64,000 bases of DNA from 21-14-0-10-47-8 sp966211455. Its GTDB lineage: Bacteria > Bdellovibrionota > Bdellovibrionia > Bdellovibrionales > Bdellovibrionaceae. Both the position numbers and the translations under genes were made by a program. Numbering within the stretch: the stretch's first letter is position 1; each line of letters starts with the position of its first letter. Of this stretch, positions 24,901 through 31,296 are shown piece by piece. The notes under the pieces are model-generated. The model was not told the origin of the DNA, searched no databases, and saw nothing but the letters and a program-made list of their open reading frames with translations. The stretch covers positions 62,001 to 126,000 of the forward strand of contig CBIHNI010000008.1 in NCBI GenBank assembly GCA_966211455.1, given 5' to 3'.

Positions 24901-25238
24901 CCGCTGCAGTTCAGGCTTGTGATCGTGGAAGCGCGATTGCTAAAAACGTTGATCAGCGAAAGGCCTTTGTCATGTGCGGTGCGAGTCCCGCCACCGATTT
25001 TAACACTGAAGGTTCCGCCCGCATCCGCCGCGATGGTGACGTTATGGGTTTCTTCGTAAAGCAAACACACGTCGGCATTGGGGCTGACGACTTGAACAGT
25101 TAAGGCAACCGAGCCGGTAACTGGAACATCGTTTTTGACAAGACGGCCTTGCAAAGTAAATCCGGCAGGCGCCGCTAGAACGGCCTGCGAAAGCAGAGTG
25201 AAAACAAATGCAATGAGGATGGCGGCTGTTTTCATCAT
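21948..25238 (-). CDS. Large repeat surface protein with C-terminal Peptidase_S74 chaperone
   Basis: 1096 aa with signal peptide (ILIAFVFTLLSQAVLA). The middle consists of Ser/Thr/Gly-rich, beta-repeat sequence resembling tail-fibre or trimeric adhesin stalks, with recurring motifs such as SIGIGTTSP and NIGIGNTSP. The C-terminus has the intramolecular chaperone of phage endosialidases and tail spikes: TSDARLKEDIHDY, LLNVRLRTYKF and GVIAQELEKT. That domain normally trimerises the fibre and then cleaves itself off at the Ser of SDARLKE. A long secreted fibre or adhesin is inferred. It overlaps the small lipoprotein gene upstream by 4 bp. Confidence 0.88.
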   Translation of the reverse strand: MMKTAAILIAFVFTLLSQAVLAAPAGFTLQGRLVKNDVPVTGSVALTVQVVSPNADVCLLYEETHNVTIAADAGGTFSVKIGGGTRTAHDKGLSLINVFSNRASTITSLNCSGSGATSYTPSPSDTRYVYVSFVNGVDTVSFNTPYIVQSVPYALEAERLDGRTSTEYLQTTTDTTQAKLNTIMAPTAYTELSALISGSSTKYLKSSSTAGTTIPSVTTAPTSPTAGQIWFDSTASLIKYYDGTTVQTVGAGGGVAGAASGDVSGTYPTLTVEKIKGQAISTAATISGQVLRYVGATNSWTPSFVSMFDLRSTVTGTSAFSGVGCTAGQTLTWTAATDNLACTDISIPFSSITGGLNLATQVSGTLNLATQVSGALPIANGGTGTTSLPTTFAMNGGQAGALAVGTSDASNVTIKTNNSTRMTVSSDGSIGIGTTSPSEAVEIVGNAKFVGQGVATMTTLGAGISASDTSMTVASTSGYPDKGTLVIDAEAINYTSKTGTTFDGLTRAFYGTTAATHSSGATVNVYVQTLMPYSASTSPIFQAMTNGSVGIGLGNSVLRYNVAGTSYVLGAGNTLSNSGIIVGRSSTISSGGTNGLALGHNATVSGAYANAMGNGSVASAAYSTTIGTFNKAVGTETAASWNGNDPLFTVGNGTSSGSRSNAMMIFQNGMTLLGGGTTVAIPISSAVTVMGSTTDSTRPALNVTDSAGSSKFFVRNDGNIGIGNTSPAAPLDIVRTDTTTSGTTYSMKITPTYNQASATTANTDILINRTETSVGSGAQNFIEGQVAGVQKFKISNAGAMFLQSSASISGSIAVTGNINMSGNLSAGSGGWSLGSTLSYTGGNTSGNTVTLQNNSLTSGIGLYVNSNNTALTGQLLNVTYSGTGSGRPVVISNSNASASGDTVSISSNGTGNALKITTTGGVVTSINSSGNMGIAVTPSYRLDVAGDINTSTCFRIGATTVSGTCTSDARLKEDIHDYNAGLSDLLNVRLRTYKFNGLGEMPKTGEVAVGVIAQELEKTNPELVKTRMVRMHASDSEKTEIKVVDYSKFSYMLINAVKELYQKWFDDHQELEALKQENAAMKAYLCEKDPKASFCH

Positions 25239-25543
25239 CGCGAAACGACCTCGCCATGAATGCCGCCGTAAAGTTTGTAATCACCGCTGGATTTCATAAT
25301 GCTTGGCATTTGTGGACCAATGCTGCCTTCCAGTTTGTATGCACCCGAGGTCAATGTTTGCGCCGCAGACGAGTGGCCTAAAAATGGATGGCTGACTTCG
25401 GCAGAGGGGGTTGGGCTCGGAATCCCAATGCGCTCGAACTGTATATCGACAGCATTGGTGATCTTCCCGCACGCCGCGAAAGAGAGCGCCAACGCCACAA
25501 ATAGAGACAGTCGAAATATGAAATTAGAGCCGATCTTTCCCAT
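25235..25543 (-). CDS. Small lipoprotein coupled to the S74 fibre
   Basis: About 102 aa from ATG 25543; earlier in-frame ATGs exist but the signal FRLSLFVALALSFAAC fits this start best. Lipobox FAAC. The mature protein contains two similar segments, SGAYKLEGSIG and SGDYKLYGGIHG, a short repeated beta motif. Its stop overlaps the fibre start by 4 bp, so they are co-translated and may form one surface complex. Confidence 0.6.
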   Translation of the reverse strand: MGKIGSNFIFRLSLFVALALSFAACGKITNAVDIQFERIGIPSPTPSAEVSHPFLGHSSAAQTLTSGAYKLEGSIGPQMPSIMKSSGDYKLYGGIHGEVVSR

Positions 25544-25662
25544 ACTTATTAAATAGATCGGCATATTGGAGAGTGAAATTGACTCATTCTTTATGAAGAT
25601 CTTAAGATATTGGAGCAAATTTGAGGCAAAGCTTCAGATTCTCGTCTCAATCTGAGAAAGCT

Positions 25663-26898
25663 CTAGAATTCCCAGCCAAAACGGAATTCTAAGTTCGAGT
25701 AGAAGAGACTCTGCTTGCCAGTGAAAGTGCTGGTCTTAAATCCGAACTGCTGCCACTGACCATACCAGTACAAGCCAAAACGAAGGGCGCTGTCAGTTTG
25801 GTAGACGGCACCCAAAGACCCGTCGAACGAAAGCTCTGGCGTGATGGTGAAGCTTTCGCCATTCGTGCCGCCCGAGCTGATCGGTTGTTGATAGCGCATC
25901 AACCATTCACCGCGCAGATGATCCGAAATGCGATAGGTGTGATCAAAGCCCAAAGACAGTGCGGTTAAAGAGTTCGACTTGACCGTGACGACGGCGGTGT
26001 ATGGATTCAGATCCATAAAAGGGATGACATGATGTTGAACACCGAAACGCAGACGCGAATTTTCACCGACTTGATAAAGACCTTCACCGGATAAATTCTT
26101 CCAGGTGAATTGCCCGTCGACGACCGAAACCGTCGATGATGAATCCATGCGTCCCGGGGTTTGCTTGTAAGAAACCTCGGCACCGAAGATTTCCCCCATC
26201 ACACCGGATGTGAAAGACAAGGTCGGACCTTGGACGTTTTGAAATTTGGCTTGGCCCGTGCCGTTTGGAATCGTCTGTTGGTACAAAAGATAGTTCTCGC
26301 CCATACCGACCCAGACCCAAAATTCTGGACGGAAAAGCGGTTTGTGGGCTTTCTCTAAAAGCGGAGCGGGCTTTGAATCCGGAACCAGCGGGATCGGTGG
26401 AATGACAACCGCCTCGACCTTCATAGGTAAAGTGGTTGTGGTCGTCGTCGTGGTCGTTGTTGTCGAAGTCGTTGAAGTCGTGGTGGTGGTGGACGGTGCC
26501 GGGAGCGGTGGCAAAGTTGTCGGTGTCACAATCGAAGTCGAAGTTGTTGAAGAAGTGGTCGTCGTCGTGGTCGCAACGAACTCCGGCTCGGGCTCTGGAT
26601 CCGATTCTGCAGTTTTAGCAACGATCGATCTTTCGACAAAGGGCTTTTTAGGAGCCTTCTTCACCGGAAGAGTTGGAGCGGCGGTCACAGTCTCGACCTG
26701 TTCAGGTTCGGCTTCGACTTTTTCGATTTGTCTTTCAAACTGCGGTTCCGGCTCGACTTTGGGAGATGACTCTGCGACTGGAGCTTCAATGCTTGCGACT
26801 TTGCGTGGGGCTTTGTCAGAAATGAAAGTATAGCCGGCGGCCATCATGCCGAAAAAGATTGCGATCCAAATCAAGTGTCGAGGTTTGAAAGACCTCAT
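25663..26898 (-). CDS. Membrane-anchored protein with Thr-rich linker and barrel-like C-terminus
   Basis: About 411 aa from ATG 26898; an ATG 27 bp upstream is the alternative. One N-terminal membrane helix (LIWIAIFFGMMAAGYTFI) is followed by a long Pro/Glu/Val-rich, TonB-like segment with PEPEF, then two poly-Thr runs (residues about 117-165 overall). The C-terminal 200 residues have alternating amphipathic strands ending in SLFYSNLEFRFGWEF, with a terminal Phe as in outer-membrane barrels. If both readings hold, it spans the periplasm from inner to outer membrane. Confidence 0.6.
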   Translation of the reverse strand: MRSFKPRHLIWIAIFFGMMAAGYTFISDKAPRKVASIEAPVAESSPKVEPEPQFERQIEKVEAEPEQVETVTAAPTLPVKKAPKKPFVERSIVAKTAESDPEPEPEFVATTTTTTSSTTSTSIVTPTTLPPLPAPSTTTTTSTTSTTTTTTTTTTTLPMKVEAVVIPPIPLVPDSKPAPLLEKAHKPLFRPEFWVWVGMGENYLLYQQTIPNGTGQAKFQNVQGPTLSFTSGVMGEIFGAEVSYKQTPGRMDSSSTVSVVDGQFTWKNLSGEGLYQVGENSRLRFGVQHHVIPFMDLNPYTAVVTVKSNSLTALSLGFDHTYRISDHLRGEWLMRYQQPISSGGTNGESFTITPELSFDGSLGAVYQTDSALRFGLYWYGQWQQFGFKTSTFTGKQSLFYSNLEFRFGWEF

Positions 26899-27000
26899 TG
26901 ACTTTGCCCCATACCAAAGGCTCATCGGTTAAATCTTTAAATTCATTGAGATCTGAGCGGCAAGTTGGGGAAACCCAGACTTTGGGCGGTGATCAAAAGA

Positions 27001-27025
27001 GAAGCGGGGTGCTAGACCCCGCTTC
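27001..27025 (-). terminator. Terminator after 27051-27947
   Basis: Perfect 10-bp hairpin GAAGCGGGGT (27001-27010) / ACCCCGCTTC (27016-27025) with loop GCTAG. On the minus strand it is followed by TCTTTTGATC. Confidence 0.75.
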
Positions 27026-27050
27026 CGTGTACTGATTTGAAACAGTTTGA

Positions 27051-27947
27051 TTACTGTTTTTTGTATTCGTTCAAAAGGTCTTGGGCCTTCATCGCCTGGG
27101 AAGCACCTTTGTCATAGTAGAAATTCATCTGCTGTTGACCTGGCAATGTGACAACGTAAGTTCCCCAACGTTGAGCGATTGTCACCCATGGTTTGCCTTT
27201 GCTTTCGGTCCAGATATCGGCTGAATCGGGGCTGCGAGTGTCCATTTTGTGCAGAACGATTTTGTTGTTCCAGTCGCCCTTCACTTTGGAAAACTTGGTC
27301 AGATAAAGATCCGTACCTTCAATCTGCGCCATTGTCATCTGTTCGCCTTCCGGACCGGCGTAGACCTTCACGTTTTCGTGAAGCTTGATCGCGTTTTTAT
27401 CGACAGTTGGCAACTTTTCGGCAGGAGCCGGAGCTGCAGCCGTTTCAGTTTTCGAGCAAGGCTCGAATTTGGTTCCTTGTTTTGCGGCGATCGGGCAGAC
27501 AGCACCTTTGAATGCCGAATTTGGAATATCGCTCATTTCTTTTGTTAAAGCCGCCGTCATTTCTTTCCAGCAGTTGTTTTGCAGAACTTGCGCCGCCAAA
27601 CGGTGTTGAGGCTGTTCTTCAGGCTGAGACAAAGCCGAAGTCATCGCCATTTGGAAAGTTTTTTCCGAGCAAGTTTTTGCATCCAATTTGTTTTTTCCGT
27701 TACCGACGAAGAACTCGAGCGCCACCCAGTGCTGAAAATGACGAGTCGCCATTTGACCGGCTGCAAAGGCTTCGTTTGGATGTTGTTTCACGTATTTCTG
27801 AAGCGGCTCGACGCAGATGCTTGTGTCGTAAGAATTCGACTGAGCACATTTCTCAAGATCGTTCAGATTGTTGAATTTGATTTCTTCTTTTTTGGCCCAA
27901 GCAGTTGATAATGAAAGAACGCTGGCCAACAGCAAAATAGTTTTCAT
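27051..27947 (-). CDS. Secreted hypothetical protein
   Basis: 298 aa with signal peptide (TILLLASVLSLSTAWA). The N-terminal part is helical with five Cys, and has TPR-like spacing in residues 60-130. An Ala/Pro-rich linker (AAPAPAEK) leads to a beta-rich C-terminal domain (about 180-285) with IWTESKGKPWVTIAQRWGTY. No family recognised. Likely periplasmic. It has its own terminator. Confidence 0.6.
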   Translation of the reverse strand: MKTILLLASVLSLSTAWAKKEEIKFNNLNDLEKCAQSNSYDTSICVEPLQKYVKQHPNEAFAAGQMATRHFQHWVALEFFVGNGKNKLDAKTCSEKTFQMAMTSALSQPEEQPQHRLAAQVLQNNCWKEMTAALTKEMSDIPNSAFKGAVCPIAAKQGTKFEPCSKTETAAAPAPAEKLPTVDKNAIKLHENVKVYAGPEGEQMTMAQIEGTDLYLTKFSKVKGDWNNKIVLHKMDTRSPDSADIWTESKGKPWVTIAQRWGTYVVTLPGQQQMNFYYDKGASQAMKAQDLLNEYKKQ

Positions 27948-28033
27948 GGTTCACCTCTGAACTCAATGAAAACAAATTATACTCGTAGCTCCAAATCATT
28001 ATTGAACTGCGCAGCTGTGCGCAAAAATTCAAA

Positions 28034-30148
28034 TCAGACTTTGGTCGGGTCGATCTCTGGTGTTGCAGGGGAAATAATCCATTGCTCCATTTTGCTTTGC
28101 AGAGCTTCTTTGCGAATCGGCTTTGAAAGATAATCGTTCATTCCGGCTTGCAGACAACGCTCTTCATCTTTTTTCATCGCATTGGCAGTTAAGGCCACAA
28201 TCGGAATCGATCTTTTTCGGGCGATTTTCAGCTTGCGAATGGCCCTCGTTGCTTCAAAGCCATCCATAACGGGCATTTGGCAATCCATCAAGATGAGATC
28301 AAAATCTGCAAGCTCCAGCTGTTGGATCGCCTCTTGACCGTTTGCGACCGGCAAAACCGAATATCCCATTTTTTCCAGCAAAGCTTTGGCGACGAGTTGA
28401 TTGACCGAGTTATCTTCGGCCAGCAAAATGCGTCCCTTTCGAGAAAAAGATTTATCTTCGGCAGGCGGATTTTCGAAACTAGAAATCGCCGGAGAAACCG
28501 GAGTTCCTGAAATCACCGAAACAATACAGTCAAAAATCTGCGACTGCTTGAAAGGTTTTTCGATGCAAGCGCGGAAGCCGGCATTGATATATGTTTCCGG
28601 ATTGATGTGCTGATCATAATTTGTCATTAGCACAAGCTTGGTTGCTTTCAGTGTGGGATCCGCCAAGATCTTTTGACCGATGGCCAAACCATCTGTGCCG
28701 GCATCGACCAAAGCCAAATCATACGGACGACCGCGAAGGGCTTCGCGGGTCAGAATTTCGATGCAATTTTCAAGGTTGGCCGCACAGCCATTCGAAGCAC
28801 CCCAACGGATGATATAATTGTGCAAAATATCAGCAGCGATCTTATCGTTATCGACCACCAGGATTTTGAAATTATGCAGATCTCCACGGGGAATCACCGC
28901 ATTGCCCGAGATCGATTCGCCGGCTGACAGAGGAAGCGTAAACCAAAAACATGAACCTTTCCCCTCCTCGCTGTCGACGCCAATCTGGCCGTTCATCAAT
29001 TCGACCAATCGTTTCGAGATCGAAAGTCCCAAACCAGTTCCGCCAAATTTTCGGCTCATGGATCGATCAGCCTGCATGAAGGGTTGGAACAAAATCGCCT
29101 GGACGTCTTTGGAAACACCGATGCCGGTATCCTGCACCGAAAACTTCACATGAAACGGTCCCTTTGCGTTGATAGGCAGGGGAGATTTCAAAAGTTCAGC
29201 TTTGATCGAGATCGAACCTTTTTCAGTAAACTTGATAGCATTTCCAACCAGATTCAAAAGAACTTGTCCGATGCGTCCCGGATCGCCTTTTAAGAAAGGC
29301 GGAATTTCAGGATCGACGTAAGTTAAAAATGAAAGATGTTTGCTTTTGTATTTCGGGGCCAGTAAATCTGCTTGGCTTTCGACGACCTGGGTGACGGCAA
29401 AATTGATAATCTCGAGATCCATGCGGCCAGCTTCGATCTTCGAAAAATCCAGAATGTCATTGATGATCGTCAGCAGGCTGGTGCAACAGTCTTGAATGAT
29501 TTTCGAAAAGCCTCGCTGCTCGTCGGTCAGACGCGTGCCCATGATTAAATCCGTCATTCCCATAATTCCGTTCATCGGCGTACGGATTTCGTGGCTCATC
29601 GTCGCCAAAAATTCGGATTTCAATTGCTCTGCTGCTCGCAGCTTTTCATTTGTTTTCTGTAGATCCTGGGCGCGCTGGAAAAGTTCGACTTCGAATTGCT
29701 TTTCTTGCTCGCTTCCGCGTTTTTGCATCTGGACGTATTCCGTGACGTCTTCTACGCGATGAATGATGAATTCGACTTCATGATCCGAATTCAAAACCGG
29801 CGAATTGAAGGGGCTCCAATATTTTTCCTCGAAGCCACCGCCGAGTTCCGCTGGACGCTGCACATCGTATTTTTGCACGGCCATTGTATCGGATGATTTG
29901 GTTTGCAGAACGCGCTCTAAAGACGCACGAAGGTTGCGTGTTCCCGAAGCATCGGATTCGTTTGGGTTGTCAGGAAAGACATCAAAGATATGTCGACCCA
30001 GAATATCTTCACGTTTCGTCAAGGTCGCTCGCAAATAGGCATCGGTGACGCCCACAATCATGAGTTTTGAATTGAGAATCAGATTCAGGCCTGGAGAAGC
30101 CTCGAATATTTTCTGAAAATCCGCCGCAGCAAGAGGAGATTGTGTCAT
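28034..30148 (-). CDS. PAS-containing hybrid histidine kinase with two receiver domains
   Basis: About 704 aa from ATG 30148 (CAGGA 10 nt upstream); the longer frame would add an unsupported N-terminus. Cytoplasmic. PAS domain about residues 8-130, a coiled linker, then HisKA (FLATMSHEIRTPMNGIMG), HATPase_c (GRIGQVLLNLVGNAIKF; GTGLGLSISKRL), REC1 (KILVVDND; LALVDAGTDG; IEKPF) and REC2 (LLAEDNSVNQ; ILMDCQMPVMDG; LSKPI). No membrane segment is left with this start. The domain order is the classic BarA-like sensor without its HPt. Confidence 0.88.
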   Translation of the reverse strand: MTQSPLAAADFQKIFEASPGLNLILNSKLMIVGVTDAYLRATLTKREDILGRHIFDVFPDNPNESDASGTRNLRASLERVLQTKSSDTMAVQKYDVQRPAELGGGFEEKYWSPFNSPVLNSDHEVEFIIHRVEDVTEYVQMQKRGSEQEKQFEVELFQRAQDLQKTNEKLRAAEQLKSEFLATMSHEIRTPMNGIMGMTDLIMGTRLTDEQRGFSKIIQDCCTSLLTIINDILDFSKIEAGRMDLEIINFAVTQVVESQADLLAPKYKSKHLSFLTYVDPEIPPFLKGDPGRIGQVLLNLVGNAIKFTEKGSISIKAELLKSPLPINAKGPFHVKFSVQDTGIGVSKDVQAILFQPFMQADRSMSRKFGGTGLGLSISKRLVELMNGQIGVDSEEGKGSCFWFTLPLSAGESISGNAVIPRGDLHNFKILVVDNDKIAADILHNYIIRWGASNGCAANLENCIEILTREALRGRPYDLALVDAGTDGLAIGQKILADPTLKATKLVLMTNYDQHINPETYINAGFRACIEKPFKQSQIFDCIVSVISGTPVSPAISSFENPPAEDKSFSRKGRILLAEDNSVNQLVAKALLEKMGYSVLPVANGQEAIQQLELADFDLILMDCQMPVMDGFEATRAIRKLKIARKRSIPIVALTANAMKKDEERCLQAGMNDYLSKPIRKEALQSKMEQWIISPATPEIDPTKV

Positions 30149-30315
30149 ATTCAAATTTTCCTGACAGGTGACAATTGGGGTCAAGCAGAAATCAAAGTGA
30201 ACTTTGTTTAAGTTCCCTATAAATGAAAGCAAGGCGACCCACACGGTCATAAGTCCGATCAAAATAAGGACAATCGATTTCGCACAGAGACGTTTTGTGC
30301 TAGAAAAGAGGCACG

Positions 30316-30603
30316 ATGAGCCTCGAGAAGTACTTTAGTGAGCTATTGAGAAAAGTTGAAGAGTCCGACCTGCAAAACAATGGCAAAGACAAAAACGGAT
30401 TCTTTGAGCCCACACGAGCGTTGGTGGTCCAAAGACTGAATTTGTTAAAGGATTTGCATGCTAAGCCTGCGGCCAAGGCGATGGTGCAAGCCGCATGGGA
30501 ATACGTGGTTGAAAAGCTTCCGCCAGAATGGCTTGTTTTGTCCGAGCCGGAAAAATCAGAGCTTCAGAGAATTTTGAAGCCCTCATCTCAAAAAGAATCT
30601 TAA
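30316..30603 (+). CDS. Small hypothetical protein
   Basis: 95 aa, highly charged and helical, no signal and no Cys. Near the middle LVVQRLNLLKDLHAKPAAKA suggests amphipathic helices. It is divergent from the hybrid kinase and ends overlapping (4 bp) the convergent response-regulator gene. No family recognised. The weak upstream GAGGCACG serves as ribosome site. Confidence 0.55.
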   Translation: MSLEKYFSELLRKVEESDLQNNGKDKNGFFEPTRALVVQRLNLLKDLHAKPAAKAMVQAAWEYVVEKLPPEWLVLSEPEKSELQRILKPSSQKES

Positions 30604-31295
30604 GAAGCGTTTTTCGAAATTTTTGAAGAGCGGATCCAAAGCCGAATTGGTGTCAGCTCTTTTTCCGTCATGCCGACAAAGTGCAAGCCGATGTGGAAAA
30701 CGCTATTTGCGGGTCGCCATTCGCAAGAGATCACACGTAAGAAAGGAGCCGGGATGCCAATTTCGGCAAAGAAATCGCTTTTTAATCGGACCTTGTGACC
30801 CACTGGAACCGGCAGAGATGATTCGACTTCGATTCCCACTTCAGAGATAGCGACGATTCCGGTTGGCATGTCCCAATCTGCCGTAGATTTCACGGCAACG
30901 GACGCAAAAGTTTCCTTGGTTTTTGATTTTCTTTCCAGAAGGCTATTCACCTTCGCCACCAAGATTTCGGGATCCACAGGTTTAACCACATAATCGTCGG
31001 CGCCGACTTCAAGGGCTTTTTCGATGTCTTTTCTTTCGCGGCGACCGGTCACCATGATGATCGGAATGGAGGAGAATTGCGGCTGGCTTCGCAGGGTTTT
31101 GACAAAATCAAAGCCGGTAATCCCGCCTGGCATCATAATATCGGAAATCACCAGGTCATAGTGTTCGCCCTTCAGCTTTTCCATCGCATCACGCGGTTCT
31201 AGCGATTGCACGGTCATATGTCCGCGAGAATAAAGGATCGAATTGACCAGTTTCTGAGTGCTATCGTTATCGTCGACAACAAGAATTTTTGCCAT
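30600..31295 (-). CDS. Response regulator with receiver and PilZ-like output domain
   Basis: 231 aa. Receiver at 1-120: ILVVDDNDS, phospho-Asp in LVISDIMMPGG, VTGRRERKD and VVKPV. Residues about 135-225 resemble a PilZ beta-barrel (GIVAISEVGIEVESSLPVPV; IGLHFVGM) but lack the N-terminal arginine motif needed for c-di-GMP, so ligand binding may be lost. It begins one base after the stop of the large hybrid kinase, so both are one operon and the kinase is its likely phosphodonor. Confidence 0.8.
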   Translation of the reverse strand: MAKILVVDDNDSTQKLVNSILYSRGHMTVQSLEPRDAMEKLKGEHYDLVISDIMMPGGITGFDFVKTLRSQPQFSSIPIIMVTGRRERKDIEKALEVGADDYVVKPVDPEILVAKVNSLLERKSKTKETFASVAVKSTADWDMPTGIVAISEVGIEVESSLPVPVGHKVRLKSDFFAEIGIPAPFLRVISCEWRPANSVFHIGLHFVGMTEKELTPIRLWIRSSKISKNAS

Positions 31296-31296
31296 A

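Noticed and set aside
26342..26833. Open frame rich in Val and Ser on the plus strand
   Set aside because: It is the antisense of the poly-Thr linker of the 25663-26898 gene; its composition is a shadow of that repeat.
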